Source: Euleptes europaea
Lineage: Eukaryota > Chordata > Lepidosauria > Squamata > Sphaerodactylidae
Direction: 5' to 3'
Assembly (NCBI RefSeq): GCF_029931775.1
Contig: NC_079325.1
Location: 58,078,286-58,142,285, forward strand
DNA length: 64,000 bases
Position 1 is the first letter of the stretch. Every line of letters begins with the position of its first letter. A model generated the notes under the pieces. It worked only from the letters and a program-made list of their open reading frames with translations, was not told the origin of the DNA and searched no databases. Positions 46,501-54,800 of the stretch are shown here, piece after piece. Position numbers and translations under genes: made by a program.

Positions 46501-49500
46501 TACATATCTATTTGTGAAGTCAAAACCAGTTTCTGATCATCTTTTAGGGCACATTGCCATACATAGGGTTGCCGTCCTCCAGGTGGGGCCTGGAGATCTC
46601 CCAGAATTACCATCCATCTTCAGACCACAGAGAATAGTTTCCCTGGAGAAAAGGGTTTCTTTGGAGGGTGCAGTTGATGGTATTATATCCTGCTGATGAG
46701 GTCCTTCCCTTCCCCAAACCCCGCCCTCCCCAGGCTCCACCCTCAAATCTCCAGGTATTTCTCAGTCTGGCACTGGCAACCCTAATCCCGAGCCAGCTCT
46801 AGGTTTGGGGGGACCTGGGCAAAATGGTTTCTGGGGCGGGGGGGAGTGAAGGACTGTGAGATGAACTCCTGGCTCATGGGAGGAGCCACTGACATTCCTG
46901 CGATTTCTTCCCTTTCTAGCTTTCATCATGCTTGCCTCCAACCTGACCATGGGCTTCTACATATACTATGTCCCTCTACATCTCCACAACGCCTCCACCA
47001 CGGCTGTCAACAGCAGCCATGAGAGTCTTGCCCCCCACCCAGCAAACAGCCTCACCGCCCTTCCTTTGGTCGCCATCATGTTCTTCATCATAGGTTTGTA
47101 GCTGCTGGTCCATGCTTAAGGCCAGAATGTATGGATGTTAGAAGTAGTCACACCATTTAGGGCTGTAGGGGAGAAATACTTCGTTTCCAGTTTTCAGTTG
47201 CCTACTTGCAGGTGGAAGTTGCCTGGATATGGAAGTCCGCAGATCACCTGGCAGGTTCATACCTGCCAGGTGATGCAGGAGTTCAGAGAGAGTCCTTCCC
47301 AAATTCCCAGTGGACTGTATCCTTATGATGAAAGGCCCATCACATTTGGGATCTGCTTAACCTGTATGGCCAAGATTTGCTGGGAGGACAAGTCTGACGA
47401 ATGTCCCCCCACTAATGGCATTACTTTCCCAGGCCTTGAAGATGGCATTGCAGACGTTCAGATGGTACACCAAATGGACAACATAGGAGTTGGTATATGT
47501 GTTAGACCTAAATTCTCATATATACATAATAGACATTCAACCTCTCAGCTGAACTTTAACGGGGATCTGCCATAACAAGCACCTTTCAACTGTTCTGAAA
47601 TTTGTTCCCAGCACAATTCAGATTTTAACCCATACAGCTCTACATGGTCCAGGTCCATTTAGGGCATCTCTCAAGGGCCATCAGCTCCCACAGGGGCCTC
47701 CCTGTGCCCGTAAAATCTCTTTGTAGGCTTTTCTCCAGCAATCCACACACCTGCAAAAAGTAAGGCAAGCACTGACCAGGGAGAGAGCCTTTCCTATGAC
47801 AGAACCATAACCGTTGGAAAACTCGGCCAGGGAACCACATTTTGAAACTAGAAGAGGGCCTCCATGCATGTCAGTATGATTCAGTGCCAGGACTCTACCT
47901 TGGGCAGGAACGCATGCTTCTTTGAACAGGGGAGGTACTGGCAGGATTCAAAATGGGCGCAGGCAACCATGAGAGTCGCCCTGTTAGCCCGCTGTAGCAG
48001 AACAGCCGCGGGGTCTGTAGTACCCGAATGACAATCAATTTGTTCAGGCATGAACTGATGTGGGCAAGACCCAACTTGGATAAGTGCCACACATGAAATG
48101 CCATGCTGGCTGCAGCCCTCCGTGAGAGCAGAGGCAGGGACGGTTTTCTGGACTGCCTGGTGGCTGTTGGCCAGTCCTATTTCCAGGAGGATAGCAGATC
48201 CAACTTGGAGCCCTCAAAAGCAGGCAGAGATCCGCATGTGACTCTTTTCTCCCACTCTGCTGCTCTTAACAGCCCTCAGCCCTAACTTTTGGAAGGTGTC
48301 AGCCTGCTTGGCCGTACTGCGGGCTAGGGTGGGGTGTGGTGGGGGGTTGAGGGATGGCTCCCAACAGATTGTTAAGCAGTTCAGATGCTGGATGAAATGC
48401 TTCTGCAGCTTGTTCACCTCTGTGGCGGGCGCACAACCGCTCTGCCAGGAACCCTCCTCCAAAGGAAGTCATTCTCAGTAGCATTAATCACCACCACCAC
48501 CACCCCCGATTGTGGTCTTTTATGTGCTTTTATAATTGTTGTTATACTGACATTGAAAACCTTGAGTTCCACAAGGTAGAAAGGCGGCTGACCAATGTTT
48601 TAAGATAAGTAAAAAGCAGGGCCGCTCACTGGGGAAAGCAGGGGCCCTCTGTTTGGAAGAGTGAGTTGCCTTGGGAGAACCGGCCAGGGAGGAGGGACTG
48701 AGGATATCTGCCGGCGGCCCCTGCCTGCTGGCTTCTTCCTTCTTTGCTTCCTCTAGGATACGCCATGGGTTGGGGTCCCATCACCTGGCTGCTGATGGGC
48801 GAGGTTCTCCCCCTGAAGGCACGAGGGGTGGTGTCGGGCCTCTGTGTGCTTGTGAGCTGGTTGACAGCCTTTGCCCTGACGAAAGCCTTTCTGCCGGTGA
48901 AGGTAAGTGAGGCACCGCAGGCGTAAACTGGGCCAATTTAAAAGTAAAAATTAAACCCCTTCTCACCACAGTCACAATCCAAGCCCGCCCCCCCCACATG
49001 CATAACACTGCCAGAACGTATTTGTCAACCCAACCCTTGTAAAAGTGTAACATGTAGTTCAGCTCCCTGACCCGGCTGGAGATCACTAATGGAGAAGGAT
49101 TCGTTACTCTCAGTACCAACGGCAACTGCCAGGACTCCTCATGGGAACTTGTGACAATTTGAGTGGTATAAAAAATGAGAGCCAGTGTGGTATATTGTTT
49201 AAGAGTGTTAGACTAGCACCTGGGAGACCCAGGTTCGAATCCCTACTTGAGCATGGAAGCTTGCTGGGTGACCTTGGGCCAGTCACATACACTCAGCCTA
49301 ACCTACCTCACAAGGCTGTTGTGAGAATAAAGTGGAGGGGATGCGAGCCACTTTGGGCCCCCATTGGGGAGAAAGGCAGGGCATAAATGAAATAATAAAT
49401 TAATAAATTAAAGGACACGGGGCGGGATTCTCAGCAGCACCAGACGAGCTGCAGTTGTGAAAAGGCACCTCCCCCTTCCCGCAGCATCCTGCGGCTCTCC

Positions 49501-50988
49501 CCAAAACGCAACTTCTGGTCCCAGCAGACGCTCAGAAAGAGCATGTGGTTCGGTGAGGGAGTATGCAGAGACTTGGGAAGCAACAGAGATCTCACATGAG
49601 CAGAAAACTTGGGATGGTGAGAAAGCAAGAATGGCTTTTGGGTGGAGGCAAAGATGTGAAGGGGGGGACCTCAGATAGGGACGAAAGAGGTGCCTGCTGG
49701 CTGGGATGGGGCCAGGCAGCAAAAAATCCCATGCTACAGCTGCAGGCCTGCCACATGGCTGACTCCTCGGTCTGCAGCAACAAAGGCCCGGGTGATATTC
49801 TGCACAGATGGGTTTTGGATACCGGACCCAGGCCTGTGCTGTGCCCATAAAGGTCTCCCTTTCCACCCTGACAGGGCTGCCACAGAATTGCAACCACCGT
49901 AGGTGACTGCTAAGCAGTGAGGGGGAAGGCGCAGGAAGGTTGGTGGCCAGCACAATGGGCGACTGGCCGAGGAGAAAACTTTCCCTCGGGACCCAGAGAG
50001 GAGTGGGGCTGCCTGCAGAGAGGCCAGAACGGAGGACTGGGGAACTGAGGGTGTGAGGAGGCTACAGGCTGAAGAGGCTTCGCCTCTCAAGCCAGACGCA
50101 GGAGGATGAGGGGCCAGAGCAGGCTGCCCGGCTGCGGAATGCGCAAGAGGCGGTTCCCGGCTTGGCATGTTCCTCCCCAGGGGTCCCCAATGTTTTTGAG
50201 CCTGCGGGCATCTTTGGAATTCTAATAGTGCGGTGGCTGCCATGCAATGGCTGCCACAGCTTACCTTCATTCACACAGTAAGGATCCTTGTGCTGTGGTG
50301 GCAGCTGCTGCTAAAGCAATATTTTAAAAAATCTGCGCCACCAATCAGTACTCAGTCAGAAGCCATGCGGGGCAATAGCCCCGCCTGGCCCCACACACGT
50401 TCCAAAAACACTTGGTGGGTGCCAGGAAAAGAACTGGTGGGCACCTTGGGGCCCACATGCATCACTTTGGGGACCCCTAGTCTACTGCCTCCCTTTGCTT
50501 TCTCTGCTGGCTTTCTCTTAGCAGGGAATTTTTAACCTACAAAGCATTCCAGCATTTCCCTACAAGTGGGAAGCAATGGGAATAATAAGCCAGACCACCA
50601 AGTGTCCTTCCTGAACATCACAGGGTGATTCCAAATTAATGGTCACATCTTAGGGCTAGTAGATGTGACATTCTGCAAGCCCCCACCCTCAACTCAGCCA
50701 GCACACAGACCTCAACCACAGCTCCAACCCCCTCAACATGTGGGCTGATACTCTCCTCAGGTTTAAAACCACTCCGTCCTTTCTACTGGATTGAACGTTT
50801 ATTTAATTCCTTAGGAAGCCTTTGGCCTGGACGTGCCCTTCTTTTTCTTCAGCATCATCTGCGTGATGAACCTGATCTTCACAAAATGGTTGATTCCCGA
50901 AACCAAAGGCAGGTCCCTGGAGCGAATAGAATCGTATTTCCGGACTGGGCGGAAGTCATTTCTGGAATCCTTCCGGCGCCATAGATAA
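25473..50988 (+). CDS. SLC2A6: Solute carrier family 2 member 6 (GLUT6), complete, 10 exons
   Basis: Facilitative hexose transporter of class III, a 12-helix MFS protein held mostly on intracellular membranes. Exons: 25473-25576, 25680-25842, 30243-30449, 36019-36118, 41204-41415, 44736-44888, 46366-46474, 46920-47093, 48757-48902, 50815-50988. They join in phase to 513 aa (human about 507). Visible family marks: an N-terminal EPLL dileucine sorting signal (7-10), GRK after helix 2 (111-113), PESPRF after helix 6 (219-224), QQLSG in helix 7 (290-294), a long loop 9 with sequons N373 and N380 (class III trait), GWGPITW in helix 10 (412-418) and PETKGRS after helix 12 (484-490). Strong likeness to human GLUT6 ([13 protein letters not shown], DxAGRKxLL) separates it from GLUT8. 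The start lies in a good Kozak context (gcgATGG). Convergent with CACFD1. Confidence 0.96.
25680..25842 (+). CDS. SLC2A6: SLC2A6 exon 2
   Basis: Encodes helix 1 ([26 protein letters not shown]) and ends ASWFG at a gtaagg donor, the same boundary residues as human. Confidence 0.95.
25940..26060 (+). mobile_element. Sauria-like SINE fragment
   Basis: 'gtgggccagtcacccgctct' and 'ctcccggggctgttgggagg' fit the middle of a Sauria SINE (cf. 49255-49340). It lies in SLC2A6 intron 2. Confidence 0.5.
26435..26640 (-). mobile_element. 5S-rRNA-derived SINE, diverged
   Basis: 'caagccaagagaccttcgga', 'ggtggtttgccattgcctgc' and 'gggggtctcccac' give the minus-strand SINE body. The 5S head is at 26580-26635. 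Confidence 0.7.
27075..27340 (+). repeat. 5' LTR of the intronic gypsy fossil
   Basis: Begins TGTTATGTATG and ends CTTAACA. Holds a TATA-like TATTTAAG (27226-27233) and AATAAA (27276-27281), both in SLC2A6 sense. The sequence after it, TGATGACGAAGGCTGG, is a decayed version of the tRNA-Ser site of the sister element. Confidence 0.8.
27075..29925 (+). mobile_element. Ty3/gypsy fossil in SLC2A6 intron 2, same strand
   Basis: The 5' LTR (27075-27340) is followed by gag-like frames (from 27489), a CCHC-like region near 28140-28260, a protease-like [10 protein letters not shown] segment, RT ([19 protein letters not shown]) and the start of RNase H, after which the similarity stops. It is clearly the same lineage as 8484-12250 (shared [23 protein letters not shown]). 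Broken, with several breaks; no 3' LTR or integrase region seen. Confidence 0.85.
30243..30449 (+). CDS. SLC2A6: SLC2A6 exon 3
   Basis: 69 codons in phase: helices 2-4 with [17 protein letters not shown] and [11 protein letters not shown]. Acceptor ttgcag, donor ccg|gtaagg. Confidence 0.96.
30665..31440 (+). mobile_element. tRNA-derived SINE split by a solo LTR
   Basis: The head 'tggtgtagtggttaagagca' to 'ggagaactggtt' (30671-30720) continues at 31272 with 'tagtttgattccctactcc' and on to 31440. Confidence 0.8.
30721..31271 (-). mobile_element. Solo LTR inside a SINE
   Basis: TGTCAG...TTGACA ends, flanked by tggtt (30716-30720) and tagtt (31272-31276), a 5-bp target duplication with one change. 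The insertion point splits a SINE whose expected sequence is continuous, which fixes both edges. The complement of 'tttattt' near 30850 suggests minus orientation. Fossil; no internal part. Confidence 0.75.
31453..31740 (+). mobile_element. tRNA-derived SINE
   Basis: Second full-body copy: 'ctggagaaccgggtttgatt', 'agccagctgggtggcctggg', ending 'gtcagcatataaaaacca' and a CTT-rich tail. Confidence 0.8.
32508..32605 (-). mobile_element. tRNA-SINE fragment
   Basis: 'gggccaaggtcacccagcaa' and 'caccacaccacactggc', the complement of the tRNA-like head. Confidence 0.55.
32794..32997. mobile_element. hAT-type MITE A, reference copy with perfect target duplication
   Basis: 204 bp, TAGGGTTGCCAACC...TCTGGCAACCCTA, flanked by ggttgcta at 32786-32793 and 32998-33005. 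The perfect 8-bp duplication places the family in the hAT superfamily or a close relative. Non-autonomous, in SLC2A6 intron 3. Confidence 0.88.
33010..34570. other. SLC2A6 intron 3, nothing recognised
   Basis: Short open frames on both strands, no splice-supported exon and no repeat of the listed families. Confidence 0.4.
34578..34935 (-). mobile_element. LTR-like sequence
   Basis: Sense (minus) shows GTATATAAGTG (complement near 34738) and a poly(A) signal (complement of tttatt, 34638), spaced as in an LTR. Possible ends are TGTCCC and CTGTCA, but no clear target duplication was found. Confidence 0.4.
35007..35350 (-). mobile_element. tRNA-derived SINE with duplicated head
   Basis: 'gagttggtttttatatgctg' tail to 'accactacaccacgctggct' head. 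The last ~30 bp (aaccactacaccacgctggc) occur twice in tandem at 35298-35350. Confidence 0.8.
35582..35798. mobile_element. hAT-type MITE A copy
   Basis: TAAGGTTGCAAATTCTGGG to 'ggaggtcagcaacccta', with the family core 'ccattttctccaggggaact'. Confidence 0.7.
36019..36118 (+). CDS. SLC2A6: SLC2A6 exon 4 (GC donor)
   Basis: Encodes [20 protein letters not shown] and helix 5. Phase and protein alignment need the exon to stop at TTAG, leaving the donor gcaagt. The intron is therefore of the GC-AG class. Confidence 0.93.
36765..36957 (+). mobile_element. tRNA-Ala-like SINE, first tandem copy
   Basis: The head 'gtggctcagtatgtagagca', 'ttggcatgcagaaggtccc' and 'aggttcaatccctggcatct' keeps A- and B-box order of a tRNA-Ala-like sequence. 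The tail ends 'gtcagcttcatgtg'. Confidence 0.75.
36958..37165 (+). mobile_element. tRNA-Ala-like SINE, second tandem copy
   Basis: Same order as the first copy, directly abutting it. About 85-90% alike by eye, so not a very recent duplication. Confidence 0.75.
37205..37539 (-). repeat. 3' LTR of the intron-4 chromovirus fossil
   Basis: 335 bp with TG...CA ends. Its sequence differs from the 441-bp LTR family at 18 kb, so this is a separate family. Confidence 0.65.
37205..39190 (-). mobile_element. Chromovirus fossil in SLC2A6 intron 4
   Basis: Minus-strand relative of 18167-24034, much reduced and broken. 3' LTR at 37205-37539 (TGTTAAGG...TCTGACA in sense) with an adjoining purine tract. 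Inward lie a chromodomain segment ([20 protein letters not shown]), integrase-end and RT-like segments ([20 protein letters not shown]) and a protease-like region ([13 protein letters not shown]). Gag and the 5' LTR are not present. Several breaks; older than the element at 18 kb. Confidence 0.85.
40100..40200 (-). repeat. Retroposon tail of unknown class
   Basis: 'agaagtccagcagcacctta' and 'cctgcatgagctttcgtg' form a dispersed reptile repeat end. I cannot assign the family. Confidence 0.45.
40646..40861. mobile_element. hAT-type MITE A copy
   Basis: TAGGGTAGCCAACTC to 'gaggttggcatctcta', with an extra ~35 bp near 40786-40822 that is not in other copies. Confidence 0.65.
41204..41415 (+). 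CDS. SLC2A6: SLC2A6 exon 5
   Basis: Helix 6 and the start of the central cytosolic loop: [49 protein letters not shown]. Donor gtgtgc. Confidence 0.96.
41810..42420 (+). mobile_element. CR1 LINE 3' end
   Basis: Carries the ORF2 C-terminal segment ([13 protein letters not shown]-like, [20 protein letters not shown]) and the CR1 3' UTR with 'gggttggacttgatggccct'. It ends in the diagnostic 'ctatgattctatga'. 5' truncated, SLC2A6 intron 5. Confidence 0.88.
42430..43380. other. SLC2A6 intron 5, nothing recognised
   Basis: A ~27-bp unit (acattgtacacatctgcatg) is repeated at 42850-42900. No coding signal. Confidence 0.4.
43389..43715 (+). mobile_element. LINE 3' end (CR1/L2-like)
   Basis: Encodes [20 protein letters not shown] and [14 protein letters not shown], the usual end of such LINE ORF2 proteins. 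A 3' UTR follows, ending 'aggcggctaataaatgtt'. Confidence 0.7.
43716..43945 (+). mobile_element. RTE/BovB LINE 3' end with internal duplication
   Basis: The frame [20 protein letters not shown] followed by DRTFWRTL resembles the BovB ORF2 C-terminus. 'tcatagaatcgccatgagtt' occurs twice (43847 and 43889), a ~42-bp tandem duplication, before 'gacttgacggcatttaacac'. Confidence 0.75.
43975..44195 (+). mobile_element. tRNA-derived SINE (Sauria-like)
   Basis: 'gtggttagagtgttggactc' head, 'gaaggttgctgggtgacctc' middle and 'attggggaggaaaatgggg' tail. Confidence 0.7.
44225..44365 (-). mobile_element. tRNA-SINE fragment
   Basis: 'caacccaatgaggtaggata' and 'ctagctcaaggtcactcagc' in minus orientation. 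Confidence 0.55.
44416..44600. mobile_element. hAT-type MITE A copy, complete
   Basis: TAGGGTTGCCAACTCCAGG to GGAGGTTGGCAACCCTA, 185 bp. It ends 135 bp before SLC2A6 exon 6. Confidence 0.8.
44736..44888 (+). CDS. SLC2A6: SLC2A6 exon 6
   Basis: End of the central loop and helix 7: [20 protein letters not shown]. 51 codons, phase 0 at both ends. Confidence 0.96.
45759..45826. repeat. 34-bp tandem duplication
   Basis: 'tatattggctgcaagaaggg' begins two adjoining 34-bp units, nearly identical. SLC2A6 intron 6. Confidence 0.8.
46366..46474 (+). CDS. SLC2A6: SLC2A6 exon 7
   Basis: Helix 8 and the DKAGRK loop: [20 protein letters not shown]. Donor TCAG|gtgccg. Confidence 0.95.
46564..46784. mobile_element. 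hAT-type MITE A copy, complete
   Basis: TAGGGTTGCCGTCCTCC to CACTGGCAACCCTA. Sits in the 445-bp intron 7 of SLC2A6 and makes up half of it. Confidence 0.8.
46920..47093 (+). CDS. SLC2A6: SLC2A6 exon 8
   Basis: Helix 9, the long extracytosolic loop with sequons NAS and NSS, and the start of helix 10. Loop length is near that of human; its sequence is diverged. Confidence 0.94.
47243..47274. repeat. Perfect 14-bp inverted repeat, 4-nt loop
   Basis: atcacctggcaggt, tcat, acctgccaggtgat. A strong potential hairpin in SLC2A6 intron 8, not tied to a recognised element. Confidence 0.85.
47300..48750. other. SLC2A6 intron 8, nothing else recognised
   Basis: An open frame of 146 codons at 47135-47575 has no known motif and no splice support. 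A short (CAC)n lies at 48488-48506. Confidence 0.4.
48757..48902 (+). CDS. SLC2A6: SLC2A6 exon 9
   Basis: Helices 10-11: [38 protein letters not shown]. Donor AAG|gtaagt. Confidence 0.96.
49168..49405 (+). mobile_element. Sauria-like tRNA SINE, near full length
   Basis: 'gagccagtgtggtatattgt' head, B-box-like 'aggttcgaatccctacttg', 'gctgggtgaccttgggccag' and the end 'ggcataaatgaaataataaa'. SLC2A6 intron 9. Confidence 0.85.
50179..50479. mobile_element. hAT-type MITE C, complete copy
   Basis: CAGGGGTCCCCAA...TTGGGGACCCCTA termini. The interior matches 17835-18166. SLC2A6 intron 9. No clean target duplication. Confidence 0.75.
50815..50988 (+). CDS. SLC2A6: SLC2A6 exon 10 with stop
   Basis: Helix 12 and tail: [36 protein letters not shown]. 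Ends at TAA 50986-50988; a close ATTAAA lies at 51003. Confidence 0.96.
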   Translation, partial: EAFGLDVPFFFFSIICVMNLIFTKWLIPETKGRSLERIESYFRTGRKSFLESFRRHR

Positions 50989-51845
50989 TCTTGCAAGAAC
51001 TAATTAAAGATAGAAGGACAGGAGGGAGATTTTGGAGGCCAGCGTGGGATGATCAAATGTGGTGACTGATCTCTGAGTGAAGAAGAGAATGCCAGTTTTT
51101 CAATGTGGGGGAGGGAGGTGAAGAAGCTCATCCGCACAGGTTAACTTGCAGATAGCCAAGAGCTGGTGTAGCAAAGGGATCTGAACTAGGAAGCTGGAAA
51201 CCCCCACATGAATCCGACATTGGCAGTGAACTCACCAGGGGGTCTTAGGGAAGACACTTGCCCTCTCTGCCTTGGCTGTCCACAAAATGGAAACAGCAAT
51301 GCTGACCACCACCACCCCCCGATCACGTCATCAGATTTCTGAGAGACTGGCCAAGATGCTCAGGTCATTCTGAAGCCATCGTAGTCATCACCCAAGGGTT
51401 CCTGTGGGTCAAGCCAAGCCCTCAGGGCTCCAGAAATGGCGGAGAAGTCTTTGGCAATCACACAGTTAAATCCCGAATCTACGAGGTTCTGTGACCTGCA
51501 ATACTACTGCCCAGAAATGGTTCCCTCTGCCCATCCCTACACGCAATGTTTGCTTATGAGGGGCAGCTCATAGCAAAACTGGGTGAGAGCCTAAACAGAT
51601 CCATAAACAGATCTCCCAAATGGTGGGTTTTTTTTGTTGAGAAATATCCACAAGAGTACAAGGGGGTGGGGGTGTCGAGCTGATTCTTTGAGGCTATTTA
51701 AACATTCTGTTTGCAGAGATGGATAGATTTGATTAGTTAAAAGCAGCATTTTAGATCAGTCACATTTTATGGCCCCTGATTGTACACCAAGAAGTCAGTG
51801 AACCAGCACGTGCATATTTAGTTTTGGATTTCTTCCACCCTCCCC

Positions 51846-51851
51846 AATAAA
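51846..51851 (+). terminator. Candidate SLC2A6 poly(A) signal
   Basis: Canonical AATAAA 858 nt after the stop codon. A weaker ATTAAA at 51003 is only 15 nt after the stop. Which is used cannot be told from sequence. Confidence 0.5.
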
Positions 51852-54800
51852 TCTAACTTTGCTTCTGAAAGAAGTTTAAAAAATGCAGTGATTTTTGGTG
51901 CAAAATTGGTAGGCAGTGGGAGAGGGGGAAAAAAACTAGGACCAGTACCTTGGGATCTGCTCCTGCCCACATCTCAGGCTGTGCAGTGACTGGGGCTGAA
52001 GGGAAAAGTTGGCAGCTGCCGGTAGCGTTTGCATGTCAAGAAGCCAAATCTGACCAGACTGAACTATGCACAATTAAGCAGCTCAAGGATGGGCAATCTA
52101 AAAAATTGATTATTAATTGTATGTTAGGGGACAGATGGGACACACAGATTGTCTACCAATGTTTTTGGCTTTTACCCCTATAACATCTTTGCAGTCCAGT
52201 ATCCCATTCCACACCGCCCCCTCCCCTGCGCCCACAAATCCACAGGGGGCAGCTCTGATCAGGAAAATGGTTATGCGCTGCCCTCGCCCTCCTTCCCTGA
52301 TCATGTTCAATCACATATACCACAGTTGTTTTCAAGTAAAAGCACTCACCCACTCCTGCTCCACCTCTCTCAGCACTCTTTGTGCCAAACTGGTTTTGCA
52401 GAAACGGGTGGGGTTGGAAAAGCTGCAACGCCATCATCTCCTGACACTGGTCAAAAGGGTAGAGGCCACCAAAAGTGGCAAGGTGGGGCTCGCCCCCACC
52501 CACATCCATTGACCCATTTGGCCCTCTACAGCGTGGGTGCCCAGAGACCATTTGGAATTGTTTGGCGAGGAAAAGGAAGAAAAAGGGGGAAGGATTTGTT
52601 GAGCACAAGCAGAAGGCCCAGGAAGGCCTTCAGTGAGCCCAGCACTGCCCCCTTCTCCTTCTGGCTTCTGAAACTGCATCAGACAGTCCTCTACATACCT
52701 CCAAATTATTCTCTGGGTCCATAATGGCTAGCAACTTTAGAAGTTTAAACCGGATATTGAATGGATTTCCTGCAGCAGAAAAGCTAAATATACACAACTC
52801 GCAGCAGACAGCTTAGAATTTAGCTTCTGCCTAAAGGAGACACTCAAAGCATTGCAAGCACTTTCTTCCCTGTGTGCATCATATTCTTCAGAGGAAGAAT
52901 TCCTCCCCCAAAACACACAACTGCAATTAAGGAGACTTTGAAACCACAGAGTTCTTACCAGAGGTAGAAAGGTCTTTTTATTCACTGCATACACAAAAGA
53001 GGAGCAATGTAGACAGCCCTATAAAATGATGGTTGTCGAGTTTCAACATTTCCCAAAAACTGGCCTCTCTAGCAATTTCCTTGAAGCCCAGCAAAAGCAG
53101 CCTTCCCTCCGGCGTGGTCAGTGTGCCACAGGGCAGCCGCCTGCGCTGCAGATGCCAAGGGCAGCCCCAACTCTTCAGCTTTTAGCGGTACAGCCCAGAG
53201 GCACCCTGGTGCTCAGTGGGAATTAGGCCTTACTTGGGTCTGCCTCCAGGCTGTACCACTAAAAGCTGACATAATCTGCATGGAGACACCACAATTAGCT
53301 GCAGTTTGTGGAAACCACAATTTGTATAACACACTCTGGTCAAGGCCAAACTGCATGTTTTGGGTTTTTACCAAGTTTACCAACTCGGGTTCCCGGCAGC
53401 CACACAGCAGCTGCAGGGAATGGCTTTTCAAAAATAAAGGCGAGCCCAAAGGTGCTCAGAGCACCACCACAGGGGTGGCAGGGTGGCCCCTCCCATGCAG
53501 AAACAGTGCTGGGGGGAGTTATTTCCCCATTTTTGCTGTGTCAGGTACACAGAATTCTTCAGAATATGTCCATGAACATGTAGTTTGGCCCTTGGTCTGT
53601 CAAGTAACAAATTCTGGTTGGTCTACCCACTCAGGCTTTGCTTCTCTCCTCCTCTCTACCTCCCAAGTAGAGAGGACATATTCTGTGGCCCTTGATGGGC
53701 AACACAGTGCAAACTGTGGTTTGTGACTGAGATGTCATTTGTGGATTGAAGTGTCACAACAAACCAGTTGGTTAGAATAATAACAAAACTACTACAAGTC
53801 CTGAAATCTCTATTTGATGCCAACCAACAAACCTTGGTTTGCTGGACCGTCTGCAATTGGATGGGATAACTAACCGAGATTTGATCCAGCCATGGTTCAG
53901 CTTTATGTCCTAATGCAGCTGTAATTTTAATGTACCTCTGTAGAAAAGACCCCCCCCCCCCCGCACCCAGAAAACCAGGAGTCACAGAGAATGGCAGTAG
54001 TCCACCCAGCTTTTTCTGCAAAATGATACCATTCTAGCCTGGGATGGATGGGCCCTTTAACTTAGCAGGAAAGTTCCTGATGGGTCACTGCCAGGGAGGG
54101 AGTGTTTAAGCCTCTCATGGGAAATCTAGATGGGGAATGGTCTAACCCCACACAGCTCCAGCCAAAGTCAGAAGCACTTAGGAGTACAGTGCAGTAAAAA
54201 CAAAAGGAATGCTCATTTATGCATCCCTCTGATAAAATGCAGTTTGGATCTCAGAACTAGCTCAACGTTTTCTCCCAAGATGGTTTCTTTGCATTTCATT
54301 TCCGAAAAGGCTCCATCACAGAACAATGTGGGAACCATCAGTGTTTAAATCCCGGGCTTGCTGGCGAATGTCTAATCCAACCCTGTAGGCACACCAGCCC
54401 TGGCCACTGAAACGCCGGCAATTTCACCTGGGTCATCCCACCACTACGGAAATCCTCCCCGCCTCTCAACCACCACCTACAATTGGTCTGTCATTTACTT
54501 GAAAGCATTTTATTCTTTGAAGAGCCCTGAAGAGCAAACTTTTCACAACAGGGTAATCAGTCAAGTAAAGCTTCATTTAACAAGAGAATGAGCCAAGAGG
54601 CCCTGGACCTGATCTGGCGTTAGGTCACTTGGTTGAGCACAACCAGCCATCCCAGGTAATGCCCTGCCACACACACACACACACCCAGCCAGGAATTTGT
54701 TCCACCGACAATGGAACAATTCCTTCTTTAAAAATTAGAACAAAGAGCAGAAGGACATGAGCTCATCACCAAGCCTTCCTCTGCTTCTCCATGACTGCAG

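Noticed and set aside
47135-47575. 146-codon frame in SLC2A6 intron 8 as an extra exon
   Set aside because: SLC2A6 is complete without it, and the exon 8 to exon 9 phase and protein alignment leave no room.
25473-50988. SLC2A8 (GLUT8) as alternative identity
   Set aside because: Exon-by-exon likeness ([33 protein letters not shown]) and the CACFD1 neighbour fit SLC2A6 better.
53121-53726. 201-codon open frame between the two genes
   Set aside because: No family resemblance; lies in the probable antisense 3' UTR of CACFD1, with a comparable frame on the other strand.
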